Below, piece by piece: positions 24,459 through 32,819 of a stretch of 64,000 nt of DNA; position 1 is the stretch's first letter; each line of letters starts with the position of its first letter. Both the position numbers and the translations under genes were made by a program. Location: contig NZ_RZMX01000018.1 in assembly GCF_003992665.1 (NCBI RefSeq), positions 1 through 64,000 on the forward strand, in the 5' to 3' direction. Source of the DNA: Pelagibacterium montanilacus. GTDB lineage: Bacteria; Pseudomonadota; Alphaproteobacteria; Rhizobiales; Devosiaceae. Below the pieces are notes generated by a model. It was not told where the DNA came from and did not search any database. It saw only the letters and a program-made list of their open reading frames with translations.

Positions 24459-25046
24459 TCAATCGAGGGGCACTTCGGTGGCGAAGGTCTTGCCCTGCCA
24501 TTCGGGATGGGCCTCGGCGGCGTCGGCAACGGCGGAGCGCACCGCTTCGATCCGTTCGGCGGCGAGCTCGGACCGACCCAGCGCGAGGCCGGCCCGTTCG
24601 GCCTGTTCCACCCAGTCCAGATCATAGTCCCCACGCCCCGGTGGAACGGCGACGACGGGGGCGATCAGAGAGAGCCTTTCGTAATCATCGGGGCTGATGC
24701 CCGAGCGCATGGCGAGGATGACGTCTGGATCGGTGGCCGCGATCTGCTCGAAGTCGAGCTCACCGGCCAGAGCGGCGGGATCGGCGGTAGCCAGCTCCTG
24801 GGCCCATGGCCAGAGGGCGTTGTCATAGGGGCCGAACCAGGCCCGGGCGGTAAGGGGCTGGAAGCCGAGCGCCAGCACATTGTCCACCCCGGCGAAATCT
24901 ATGGTCGCCACGCGTTCGGGCTGCTCTTCGATCACGGTGGTTCCGTATGTGTGCTCGATGGTGAGCGGGAAGTCCTGCGCAAATGCCGTGGTCGCAGTGG
25001 CGGCGAGGAAAATGGCAGCAACGCCATGGGGCAGCGGATGTGTCAT
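24459..25046 (-). CDS. Internally deleted siderophore substrate-binding protein
   Basis: 195 residues from ATG 25046. Signal peptide MTHPLPHGVAAIFLAATATTAFAQ, then a close paralog of the 22574-23533 protein (FPLTIEHTYGTTVIEEQPERVATIDFAGVDNVLALGFQPL ... FEQIAATDPDVILAM). After HPEWQGKT the sequence jumps straight to ATEVPLD, the extreme C-terminus (TTEVPLAP in the full-length copy). About 125 residues, most of the C-terminal lobe, are missing without loss of frame. It probably cannot close around a ligand. It follows the permease gene by 11 bp. Confidence 0.8.
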   Translation of the reverse strand: MTHPLPHGVAAIFLAATATTAFAQDFPLTIEHTYGTTVIEEQPERVATIDFAGVDNVLALGFQPLTARAWFGPYDNALWPWAQELATADPAALAGELDFEQIAATDPDVILAMRSGISPDDYERLSLIAPVVAVPPGRGDYDLDWVEQAERAGLALGRSELAAERIEAVRSAVADAAEAHPEWQGKTFATEVPLD

Positions 25047-25057
25047 GGAAACTGCCC

Positions 25058-26131
25058 TTAAAGTTGAGACCTGGCGGCGTTGCGCTGCAGGAGATAGACG
25101 AAAACCGGGACGCCGATGATGGCGGTGACGAGGCCTGCGGGGATCTGGACGGGTGCGAACAGGGCGCGGCCGGCCAGATCGGCGGCGGCGACCAGCAGGG
25201 CACCGCACAGCGCGGTGAGGATCGTGTGGAGCCCAAGGCTGGCGCGGGCGATGCGCCGGGCGGCGTGCGGGGCGATGAGGCCCACGAACCCCAGCGGCCC
25301 GACGATGGCGGTGGCCGCCGCGGCAAAGCCCACCCCAATGCAGATCAGGCCATAGCGGGCCCATCTGACCGGCGCCCCCAGACCGGTGGCGGTCTCTTCG
25401 CCCATGCGCAGCACCGACATGATGCGGCTCAGGCCCAGGATCAGAGGGCAGAGCGCGGCGCACCAGAGCGAAAGCAGGACGACGTCGTTCCATGTGGCGG
25501 CATTGATCGAGCCCGCCAGCCAGGCCAGAGCCGAGACCGCGCGGTCGATATCGCCATAGGTCAGCATGGCGGAAGTGAGCGAGGTGACGAAGGCGGCCAC
25601 CCCGATGCCCACGAGGATGAAGCGGATGGCGCCGTTGCCGCGCTTCTGGTGGCTGAGCGCCTGAACGAGCGCGGCGATGGTCAGCGCGCCGCCGAAGGCG
25701 AGAATCGGGCGCCAGGAATAATCGAGGCCGGGGGCGAGAACGATGCCGAACACCACGGCGAGCGCGGCGCCCTGGCTGATACCGATGAGCGAGGGGTCGG
25801 CCAGCCCGTTGCGGGTGACGTTCTGCAAGGCGCTGCCCGAAAGCGCCATCATCGCGCCCACCAGCGCTGCAGCGAGGGCTCGCGGGAAGCGGAACTGCCA
25901 GACGACATTGTCGATGGCGTCCGAGGGTGCGTTGCCGGTGAGGGTGAGAACTACGGTCGCAAGGTCGATATCGTAGCTGCCGGTGACCAGGCTGAGGGCA
26001 AAGACCGCGACGAGGAGGCCCGCGAGGACCAGGACGGCGGCGAGCGCGCGGATGGGCAGGCGCAGCGCGAGGCGTTCGCCGGGGGTGCGCACCACTATGT
26101 GGTCGCGCAGATGGCCGGCGCCGGCGCTCAT
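25058..26131 (-). CDS. Siderophore ABC transporter permease (FecD/FepG type)
   Basis: 357 residues from ATG 26131, which overlaps the stop of the upstream permease (ATGA). A FecCD-family integral membrane protein of about ten helices with PRALAAALVGAMMALSGSALQNVTRNGLADPSLIGISQGAALAVV, GWLAGS-like LAWLAGSINAATW, and the cytoplasmic coupling region GPLGFVGLIAPHAARRI. It forms a heterodimeric channel with the product of 26128-27147 and couples to the ATPase. Confidence 0.93.
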   Translation of the reverse strand: MSAGAGHLRDHIVVRTPGERLALRLPIRALAAVLVLAGLLVAVFALSLVTGSYDIDLATVVLTLTGNAPSDAIDNVVWQFRFPRALAAALVGAMMALSGSALQNVTRNGLADPSLIGISQGAALAVVFGIVLAPGLDYSWRPILAFGGALTIAALVQALSHQKRGNGAIRFILVGIGVAAFVTSLTSAMLTYGDIDRAVSALAWLAGSINAATWNDVVLLSLWCAALCPLILGLSRIMSVLRMGEETATGLGAPVRWARYGLICIGVGFAAAATAIVGPLGFVGLIAPHAARRIARASLGLHTILTALCGALLVAAADLAGRALFAPVQIPAGLVTAIIGVPVFVYLLQRNAARSQL

Positions 26132-27147
26132 TTTGCCCTCATGCGCACGAGCTGGATGAAGACCGGCGCGCCCACCATCGCGGTGATGATGCCGGTGGAA
26201 ATCTCGCGCGGAGCGATGGCAACGCGGGCGATGATGTCGATGCCAAGGAGATAGGCGGCGCCGACAATCGCCGAATAGGGGACGATCCAGCGGTAATCGG
26301 AGCCCACAAAGAGCCGCACCACATGCGGGATGACGAGGCCCACGAAGCCCATCGGTCCGGCCAGGGCGACCGAACATGCGGTGAGCACGACGACGGTGAC
26401 GAGCAATTGCACCTTGAGCGGGCCAGTGCGCACGCCGAGGCCCTTTGCGACCTCGTCGCCCATGGCGAGCGCGGTCACCTGCCGCCCGAGCGCCAGCGCG
26501 GCAAGGAGTGCGATGGCGATCCATGGGCCGGTGATCCAGAGCATGGCGATATCGCGCCCGGCCAGCGATCCGGTGAGCCAGACCCGGAGGTTCTCGAAGG
26601 TGTCCTCGTTGAGCAGGTGCATCACCGATGTGAGCGCGGCAAGGAAGGCGGTGATTGCGGCGCCGGCCAGGGTGAGGGTGAGCGGGGTCGCGCCGCCGGG
26701 CGCCAGCGAGGAAATCACATAGACCACGAGTGCGGTGGCGAGGGCGCCCGCCGCAGCGATCCAGGGCAGGAATTGCATGGAGGGCAGGTCGATGAAAAAC
26801 GAGGTGGCAACCACGGCGAACGAGGCGCCGGCGAGCAGGCCCAGAAGGCCCGGATCGGCAAGGGGGTTGCGCGTGACGCCCTGCATGAGCGCGCCCGAGA
26901 CGGCGAGCGCGGCTCCCACGGTGACGGCGATCAGCGCGCGCGGGAGGCGCAGCTCCCAGATGATCATGTGGTCGAACACCTCGGTGTTGCGCGCAAAGAT
27001 CGCCTCGAACACGGTCGCGAGAGGCAGCGGCTTGGCGCCGACCGCGATGTGAAGCGCAAAGAGCAGCGCTGCAACCCCAAGCGTTATCGGGATGCCCGAA
27101 GCGGCGGCGAGGTGACGGGTGCCGTGATGGTCCGTGGTGGCGCTCAT
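26128..27147 (-). CDS. Siderophore ABC transporter permease (FecC/FepD type)
   Basis: 339 residues from ATG 27147, overlapping the ATPase stop by 4 bp. FecCD-family membrane protein with PRALIAVTVGAALAVSGALMQGVTRNPLADPGLLGLLAGASFAVV, VWLTGSLAGRDI, and the coupling segment GPMGFVGLVIPHVVRLFVGSDYR. First of the two permease genes. The chain of 4-bp overlaps through 27144-25058 indicates tight translational coupling of ATPase and both permeases. Confidence 0.93.
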   Translation of the reverse strand: MSATTDHHGTRHLAAASGIPITLGVAALLFALHIAVGAKPLPLATVFEAIFARNTEVFDHMIIWELRLPRALIAVTVGAALAVSGALMQGVTRNPLADPGLLGLLAGASFAVVATSFFIDLPSMQFLPWIAAAGALATALVVYVISSLAPGGATPLTLTLAGAAITAFLAALTSVMHLLNEDTFENLRVWLTGSLAGRDIAMLWITGPWIAIALLAALALGRQVTALAMGDEVAKGLGVRTGPLKVQLLVTVVVLTACSVALAGPMGFVGLVIPHVVRLFVGSDYRWIVPYSAIVGAAYLLGIDIIARVAIAPREISTGIITAMVGAPVFIQLVRMRAK

Positions 27148-27974
27148 GCGACGCGCACCGCGGCCTTGCGGCGCGCATGGGCGCCAAGCGGGATGCATAC
27201 CAGATGCCCGGTGACCGGATCGCGGATCACCTGGGCATCGAGATCGAAGACTTCCCTGAGGCGGGCCTCGGTGAAGACGCAATGGGAGGGGCCGGCACAG
27301 ACCACGCGGCCCTCCTTCATCATCACCAGATGATCGGCATAGGCTGCGGCAAGGCTGAGCTCGTGAAGCACGACGACGAGCGTTCGGCCGCTGCTGTGGG
27401 CGAGATCGGCAAGAAGCTCCATGAGGTCGACCTGAACCTTGAGGTCGAGAAAAGTCGTGGGTTCGTCGAGCAGCAGGAGGTCGGTCTGCTGGGCAAGGAC
27501 CATGGCGATCCAGCAACGCTGGCGCTGTCCGCCAGAGAGCGTATCGATGGGGCGGTCGGCGAAATTGGACACCTGTGCGGTGTCCATGGCGTCCCGGACC
27601 GCTTCCTCGTCCTCTCTGGTCCATTGGCGCATGAGGCCCTGATGGGGAAAGCGCCCCTGGGCGACCAGTTCGCGTACGGTGAGTCCCTCGGGCGGGATGG
27701 GACCCTGGGGCAGCAATCCGAGCTTTTTCGCCACCTCACGGCTTTTGGACTGGTGGATGGCCTTGCCATCGAGGATCACGGACCCCGAGGACGGGGTGAG
27801 GATGCGGGCCATGGTCTTGAGAAGGGTGGACTTGCCCGACCCATTGGGGCCCACAAGGATGGTCATCTTGCCATCGGCGACCGCGAGCGAGACATCGGAG
27901 AGAACCGGGGTCTCCCCATATCCGCTCGCCAGATGCTCCGAGCGCAGGCGCGATTGGCTCTTGTGGTCGTCCAT
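27144..27974 (-). CDS. Siderophore ABC transporter ATP-binding protein (FecE/FepC type)
   Basis: 276 residues from ATG 27974; a GTG at 28052 would add 26 residues that do not resemble the family. Walker A GPNGSGKST, Q-loop LGLLPQGP, signature LSGGQRQR, Walker B LLLLDEPTTFLDL and switch His in VVLHELSLAA are all intact, so it should be a working ATPase. First gene of the minus-strand iron operon. A promoter candidate lies about 115 bp upstream. Iron control is expected, but I could not identify a clear Irr, RirA or Fur box. Confidence 0.93.
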   Translation of the reverse strand: MDDHKSQSRLRSEHLASGYGETPVLSDVSLAVADGKMTILVGPNGSGKSTLLKTMARILTPSSGSVILDGKAIHQSKSREVAKKLGLLPQGPIPPEGLTVRELVAQGRFPHQGLMRQWTREDEEAVRDAMDTAQVSNFADRPIDTLSGGQRQRCWIAMVLAQQTDLLLLDEPTTFLDLKVQVDLMELLADLAHSSGRTLVVVLHELSLAAAYADHLVMMKEGRVVCAGPSHCVFTEARLREVFDLDAQVIRDPVTGHLVCIPLGAHARRKAAVRVA

Positions 27975-28086
27975 TGGATCGCTCGCGATGGCTCCGGCCG
28001 GCCAGTCTTCCGCAGGGGCGTCTGGAGGTATCCGGACCTGGCGACCGCGCACACGTCATGACGGCCACCATAAGATGATGGGCGCA

Positions 28087-28115
28087 CTCATAATAAGTTA
28101 AGCTGACGAGTTCAA
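28087..28115 (-). promoter_or_regulatory. Candidate promoter of the siderophore operon
   Basis: On the minus strand TTGAAC (28115-28110), a 17-bp spacer and TATGAG (28092-28087) form a sigma-70-like promoter in an AT-rich island upstream of the ATPase gene. The TTAACTTATTA stretch in the spacer could hold an iron-regulator site; I could not match a defined box. Confidence 0.4.
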
Positions 28116-28171
28116 TCACAAATAGCGCGTTGGCCGGGCAGGGGCCATCAGGCTGGGGGCAGCTTTGACGC

Positions 28172-29257
28172 TTACATCTGGGGATCCGGGCGTGCGAGCG
28201 TGAGAGGACCGGCGAGGATCAGCGCGACCAGTTCGGCCTGCCGGCCGGTGCCCGTCTTCTGGAACAGGTTGCGCATATGGAAGGCGACCGTTGTCTGCGC
28301 GATGCCGAGCGCGGCGGCGATCGCCGCGGGCTTGTGCCCGTCGGCGAGTTCCAGAGCAATCTCCGCCTCGGTCCGGGTGAGGCCGAAAAGCGGCGCCAGG
28401 ACCGAGGCGGAGGGGCGGGGACGCCGATCGGGGTCGGTGATGAAGAGAGCTGCGACGGGAGCGTCATGCGGGGCGGTGCTCTGTGCGGGTATGGGGCAGG
28501 CGACGACGAGCAGATCTCTTTGGTCGGGCGCCCGCGCGAGGGCGCAGGACAGGACGTGATCGCCGCTTTGCGGACTGTCGGCAATCACGCGTGCGAGCAG
28601 ATCCTTGAGGTGGTCCCGCTGTGCGGGTTCGAGGGCGCGCAGGGGCGCCCCGGTCTTGATCTCGAGGGTGCCGGTGCCCACCTCGCGGGCGCCGCAATTG
28701 GCGTGGCGGACATGACCGCGGCGGTCGAGCAGGACAATGCCCGTGGCGACGAGGTCCAGCACCTGTTCGATCCCGGCGCCCGGGTCGGGCTGGGTGCCGC
28801 TCAGGGTGGCTCGCAGGCGGTCGAGTTCGGCGTCGCGCTGGATCCTGATTCGCTCGATCTGGCGCAGGCGGGCCTGGACCGTGGCCAGCATCAGATCGAA
28901 ATCCACCGGCTTGATGAGGTAGTCGTCGGCTCCCGATCGCTTGCCTTCCACGATCTCGCGCGGATCGGCGAGGGCCGTGAGGAAGATGAAGGGAATGTCC
29001 GCGTATTCGGGATGCCGGTCGCGCAGCGTTCGCAGCACCTCATAGCCGTTGGTGCCGGGCATGTTGATGTCGCACAGGATGAGATCCGGTCTGATCGCAT
29101 CGATCTGGGCGAGTGCCTCGGTGCCGTTGGCTGCTTCGATGGCGGTGTATCCGGCCTCCTGCAACTCCTCGACCATATCGCGCCGGAGTTGCGCCTCGTC
29201 TTCCACGCATAGAACAGTTGACCGAACAGGGGCGCCAGCTGTCGGATCGCCGGTCAT
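28172..29257 (-). CDS. Response regulator with receiver, PAS-like and LuxR DNA-binding domains
   Basis: 361 residues. Receiver domain (about 13-130) with acidic pair E19-D20, phosphoacceptor D63 (LILCDINMPG), Thr in FLTALAD and Lys in YLIKPVD. A middle PAS-like region follows (about 155-270, LDLVATGIVLLDRRGHVRHANCGAREV). The C-terminal LuxR/GerE HTH (about 285-345) has FGLTRTEAEIALELADGHKPAAIAAALGIAQTTVAFHMRNLFQKTGTGRQAELV. The start overlaps the kinase stop by 4 bp, so it is the kinase partner. The PAS-like insert is uncommon for NarL-type regulators, which have no middle domain. Confidence 0.92.
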   Translation of the reverse strand: MTGDPTAGAPVRSTVLCVEDEAQLRRDMVEELQEAGYTAIEAANGTEALAQIDAIRPDLILCDINMPGTNGYEVLRTLRDRHPEYADIPFIFLTALADPREIVEGKRSGADDYLIKPVDFDLMLATVQARLRQIERIRIQRDAELDRLRATLSGTQPDPGAGIEQVLDLVATGIVLLDRRGHVRHANCGAREVGTGTLEIKTGAPLRALEPAQRDHLKDLLARVIADSPQSGDHVLSCALARAPDQRDLLVVACPIPAQSTAPHDAPVAALFITDPDRRPRPSASVLAPLFGLTRTEAEIALELADGHKPAAIAAALGIAQTTVAFHMRNLFQKTGTGRQAELVALILAGPLTLARPDPQM

Positions 29258-31077
29258 GCGGTGACCTCCGAAGTGCGCCTGCTCGCGGGATACCCCGGCG
29301 ACGAGGCGGGGGCCAGAGGCAGGGACAGTGCGAACGTCGTGCGGTCATCGGAGGAGGCAAGAAGGCTGACATCGCCGCCCTGCATGCGGGCGAGCGTGCG
29401 TGCCATGTAGAGCCCGATTCCGGTGCCCGGTACCCCATTTGCGTTCTCCCCACGGAAATAGCGCTCGAACAGCCTCTGGCTTTCACACGGATCGATGGGG
29501 CAGCCGGAATTGGTCACAAGGCATTGGGCGAAAGGGCCTTCTAAACCGAACGCCACGTGAACGGGAGTGCCGGGCGGCGAATATTTCGCCGCGTTGGCGA
29601 GGAGGTTGATCAGGATGTGCTCGGCATGCGCCGAATCGCACAGGACGGTGATCGGACTTGTCCCATCGTGGTGCACGAGGATGTCTCTGTCTGGCGCGGT
29701 CTCTGTCTGGCGCTCGCAGACAGACGCGGCCAGTTGAACCAGATCGCAGGGCTGGGCGCGTACATCGACCTGGCCCGCGTCGAGCCGTGCGGCGTCGAGC
29801 GTGCTTTCCACGAGCCCGGTGAGGCGCGTGATCGCCTGCCGGGCGCGTCCGGCGCGTTCCTCAAGCTCGGATGGGGTGATCGACTGGCGGCGCCGCATCA
29901 TGCGCTGCAGGGCGGAATCGATGATGGCGAGCGGCGTGCGGAACTGGTGGGACACCATGGCCGCGAAGTTGCGATAAAGATCGGCCGCGGCCCGTTCGCG
30001 GGCCAGCGCTTCGTCGAGCTCGCGGGTTCTGGCCCTGACCAGTTCCTCGAGGTGATCGCGGTGGCGCGAGAGCTCGATCTGGGCGGTGCGCCGTTCGGTG
30101 ACGTCGCTGACGAACACGATGGCGCCGATGATGTCGCTGCCGCTGCGCAGCGGAAAGCAGCGCAGATAGAGATAGAGCGGTTCGGCTTCGGCAGGCTGGA
30201 AGAAGACCTGGTCGAAAAGGGTGGTGGAGCGGCCCGCAAGGCCCTCAACCAGTGCCTCGCGCACCGGTTCGATGTTGAAAAAGCCCGAAATATCGCCGAG
30301 CGACTGACCGACGGACCGATCGGGCGGGACAGAAAAGAGCTGCTCCATGGCCGCGTTCCAGACGGTGCAGCGCAGATCGAGGTCGACCACAAGCACGCCT
30401 TCGCCGCTCGACCCGATGACGAGTTCGGAAAAGGCCTTTTCGTTCTCCAGCAGCAGCGAGCGCTTCTGCGTCTCCCGGAGCGCGAGAAGGAGCCGCAGCG
30501 AGAGAAAGCCACCGATCAGCGAAATGCCGGCAAGCGAGGCGATGATATGCCAGAGCTGGCTGCGATAGGTATCGAGCCGCGCGCCCAGCCCTTCCCATTC
30601 GGCGACCATTGCGGCGTTGGCCGCGCGCCCCAGAGAGCCATTGTGGGGCGCGAGCACATCGTGGGCGGCGCGGGCCGCGGCGGTATCGCCCTGGCCAAGC
30701 CGGTCGAGCAGCGGAGCGAGGGTTTCGGCCGAGCGGGTGAGGGCTTCGAGCTCGGCGGAAAAGCCCAACCGCTCCATCTGCCGGCGCTGGGGCCCGGAAT
30801 CGAGCAGGGCAATGCGGCTGAGAAAGACATCGTAGCGCCGCTGCAGTTCGGGCGTGTCGGTGGGATCGAGGGCGTAATTGGCGATCGTGTCGCTCAGGCG
30901 CAGGCTGGCGACCTGGGCCTGGGAGATGACCCACAGCATGTTCTGGGTCGCTTCCACCCGCATGTCGCGCTCGATCTCCGACAGGCGGATGAGCGCGAAG
31001 GCCAGAAGCAGGGCGAAGACCCCGACCCCCAGGGTCGACAGGACAACGCCGATGCGGTTTTGGGCGCCCCGGATCAT
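29254..31077 (-). CDS. PAS-domain sensor histidine kinase
   Basis: 607 residues from ATG 31077, which overlaps the stop of the periplasmic-protein gene (ATGA). Layout: membrane helix (about 8-30), an extracytoplasmic helical sensor region, a second membrane helix (about 170-192), PAS domain (about 215-335, SGEGVLVVDLDLRCTVWNAAMEQLF), HisKA with phosphoacceptor H377 in VSHQFRTPL, and HATPase with N-box LINLLANAAKYSPPGTPV and G-box GTGIGLYMART. It phosphorylates the LuxR-type regulator encoded next. The overlapping upstream gene suggests the sensed signal passes through that periplasmic protein (inference). Confidence 0.93.
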   Translation of the reverse strand: MIRGAQNRIGVVLSTLGVGVFALLLAFALIRLSEIERDMRVEATQNMLWVISQAQVASLRLSDTIANYALDPTDTPELQRRYDVFLSRIALLDSGPQRRQMERLGFSAELEALTRSAETLAPLLDRLGQGDTAAARAAHDVLAPHNGSLGRAANAAMVAEWEGLGARLDTYRSQLWHIIASLAGISLIGGFLSLRLLLALRETQKRSLLLENEKAFSELVIGSSGEGVLVVDLDLRCTVWNAAMEQLFSVPPDRSVGQSLGDISGFFNIEPVREALVEGLAGRSTTLFDQVFFQPAEAEPLYLYLRCFPLRSGSDIIGAIVFVSDVTERRTAQIELSRHRDHLEELVRARTRELDEALARERAAADLYRNFAAMVSHQFRTPLAIIDSALQRMMRRRQSITPSELEERAGRARQAITRLTGLVESTLDAARLDAGQVDVRAQPCDLVQLAASVCERQTETAPDRDILVHHDGTSPITVLCDSAHAEHILINLLANAAKYSPPGTPVHVAFGLEGPFAQCLVTNSGCPIDPCESQRLFERYFRGENANGVPGTGIGLYMARTLARMQGGDVSLLASSDDRTTFALSLPLAPASSPGYPASRRTSEVTA

Positions 31078-31646
31078 CGGATCTCGAGCTGGTAGAGCTG
31101 CCACACCCATCGGTAGTCGTAGCGGATGTCCTGGAGTTGGTCGTGCTGATCGCGCGGGTAGACGATCCAGAGCGGGCCCTTGTCGCTCGGCAAGAGGCGC
31201 TCGCCGTCCATGCTGTGGGCGAGCACGACGTCGAAGCGCTCGAAATCCTCGATGGGGATATCGATGGCGTAGTCGTTGAGCGCGATGGCCGAGACGGTCT
31301 CGCCCTCGGCCCCGACCCGCGCGAGCAGATCTCGCATGAGAACCCCCTCGAAAAGATGCACGCCGTCGGTCACCGACGTGGACGTCTCGATGGCTGCAGG
31401 GGGCAGGGCTTCCAACATCTCCATGTCAAAGAGCGCGGCGTCATCGGCGTTGATTGCGGCGATCGTTCCGCGGACCTCGAGGATGACATCGCCAGCTGGC
31501 GCAGACAGGGCGTCCGTCGTCTGGGCGGAGAGCGGGAGGACGTGCATCGCGCCGGAGAGCGTGAGCAGTACTGCCGCGGCCAGCCGAGGCGCCGCGTCCG
31601 ATAAGCTGAATGTATCGTGCGATGATGCCATGTCCGTGTCCCCCAT
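31074..31646 (-). CDS. Periplasmic molybdopterin-binding-fold (SUOX-like) protein, probable TCS accessory
   Basis: 190 residues from ATG 31646, preceded by GGGGTGA. A signal peptide-like segment (AAAVLLTLSGAMHVLPLSAQ) precedes a small oxidoreductase-molybdopterin-type domain: DVILEVRGTI, FDMEMLEALPPAAIETSTSVTDGVHLFEGVLMRDLLARVG, and NDYAIDIPIEDFERFDVVLAHSMDGERLLPSDKGPLWIVYPRD. No cysteine is present at the position used by sulfite oxidase to ligate Mo, so cofactor binding is doubtful. First gene of a three-gene operon linked by ATGA overlaps to the kinase and response regulator; probably a ligand-sensing partner. Confidence 0.75.
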   Translation of the reverse strand: MGDTDMASSHDTFSLSDAAPRLAAAVLLTLSGAMHVLPLSAQTTDALSAPAGDVILEVRGTIAAINADDAALFDMEMLEALPPAAIETSTSVTDGVHLFEGVLMRDLLARVGAEGETVSAIALNDYAIDIPIEDFERFDVVLAHSMDGERLLPSDKGPLWIVYPRDQHDQLQDIRYDYRWVWQLYQLEIR

Positions 31647-31730
31647 GCGTTCACCCCTGCCCATGGGTAGCATGGCTTGCGGCAGGCACAAAAACCATCC
31701 CTGACCATCATAGGCCGGCCTAACGGCAGC

Positions 31731-31754
31731 GGCCCCGTTCAAACGAACGGGGCC
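31731..31754. promoter_or_regulatory. Perfect 24-bp inverted repeat in a divergent promoter region
   Basis: GGCCCCGTTC (31731-31740) pairs perfectly with GAACGGGGCC (31745-31754) around AAAC. It lies upstream of both divergent genes (starts at 31646 and 31820), has no T run on either strand, and so is not an ordinary terminator. It could be an operator or a 5'-leader hairpin. Confidence 0.5.
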
Positions 31755-31819
31755 CGGTGAGAAGCCAAAGTATACGATCGGCGCGACGACGGGACGTTCA
31801 GAACACGATCGGGGGATCT

Positions 31820-32794
31820 ATGTGGGATTTTAGCGTAGGCAGCGCGATGGGCATGATGATGCGCACGCTGCCATTCATCGTGCTGCGCATGGCGGTCTAT
31901 TTCGGCATCACGCTGGCCTATATCCTCGTCACCGGCGCGGGCGCCGGGATCGGGTTCGGTGTTGGCGCGCTGGGTGACCCGGGCTTTCAGGCCTCGTCGG
32001 CTTTCTGGGGCGGCGCCATCGGGTTCGGCGTCGTCGCAGCGGTGATGTACTGGGCGCGCGAATATATCCTTTATATCGTCAAGGCCGGGCATATCGCGGT
32101 GCTGGTCCAGATGATCGACGGCAAGCCGATGCCCGAGGGCCGCTCCCAGATTGAGCATGGCCGCGCGGTCGTCAAGGAGCGCTTCGCGCAGGCGAGCGTG
32201 CTCTTTGCGGTCGATCAGCTCATCAAGGGCGTGCTGGCGGCGATCACCGGGCTGGTGCGGGGCATCCTCTCGGTCCTGCCCATTCCCGGCGCCAGCCAGT
32301 TGACGGGCATCCTGCACGCCTTCCTCCGGATTGCGGTGGGGTTCATCGACGAGGTGATCCTGGCCTATGCCATCCGCACGGGCTCGACCAACCCCTGGGC
32401 GTCGGCGCGCACCTCGCTGGTGCTTTACGGGCAGAACTACAAGGTGATGCTCAAGAACGCCGCTTGGCTGGCCATCATCGTCTATGGGCTGAGCCTGCTG
32501 GTGTTTCTCGTCATGCTCGCCCCGGCGGCGCTGGTCGTCTACCTGATGCCGGGCGCGTGGGCTGCGGGCGGGTTCGTCTTCGCGCTGCTGTTCGCCTGGA
32601 GCGTCAAGGCGGCGCTGCTCGAACCGTTCGCGATCACCTGCCTGATGCAGGTCTATTTCAAAACCATAGAGGGCCAGGAGCCCGACCCGGAATGGGACGC
32701 AAGGCTCGAGCAGATGTCGGGCAAGTTCCGCAAGCTCAAGGAGCGCGCCATGGGCGGCCGGTCCCGGCCTGCAGCCGGCGCTCAGCCTGCCTGA
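31820..32794 (+). CDS. Polytopic membrane protein of unknown function
   Basis: 324 residues from ATG 31820, preceded by GGGGGAT. About six or seven hydrophobic segments: residues 10-40, 45-65 and 70-90; a soluble loop about 95-130 with charged residues (DGKPMPEGRSQIEHGRAVVKERF); then 135-165, 170-200, 225-255 and 260-285. A charged cytosolic tail (PDPEWDARLEQMSGKFRKLKERAMGG) follows. I do not recognise a named family. It starts an apparent four-gene operon with a VWA protein, an SH3-like protein and a secreted protein, so it may be the membrane anchor or conduit of that set. Confidence 0.8.
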   Translation: MWDFSVGSAMGMMMRTLPFIVLRMAVYFGITLAYILVTGAGAGIGFGVGALGDPGFQASSAFWGGAIGFGVVAAVMYWAREYILYIVKAGHIAVLVQMIDGKPMPEGRSQIEHGRAVVKERFAQASVLFAVDQLIKGVLAAITGLVRGILSVLPIPGASQLTGILHAFLRIAVGFIDEVILAYAIRTGSTNPWASARTSLVLYGQNYKVMLKNAAWLAIIVYGLSLLVFLVMLAPAALVVYLMPGAWAAGGFVFALLFAWSVKAALLEPFAITCLMQVYFKTIEGQEPDPEWDARLEQMSGKFRKLKERAMGGRSRPAAGAQPA

Positions 32795-32819
32795 ACACTC
32801 TGGCACAGGGGGAGACATA

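Noticed and set aside
25058-27187. 709-codon minus-strand frame covering both permease genes
   Set aside because: Only its last 357 codons encode a FecD-type permease; the first half is an out-of-frame reading of the FecC-type gene. The start at 26131 overlapping the upstream stop is more likely.
27975-28171. Fur, Irr or RirA box in the siderophore promoter
   Set aside because: The AT-rich stretch around 28087-28115 does not match a defined box well enough to claim one.
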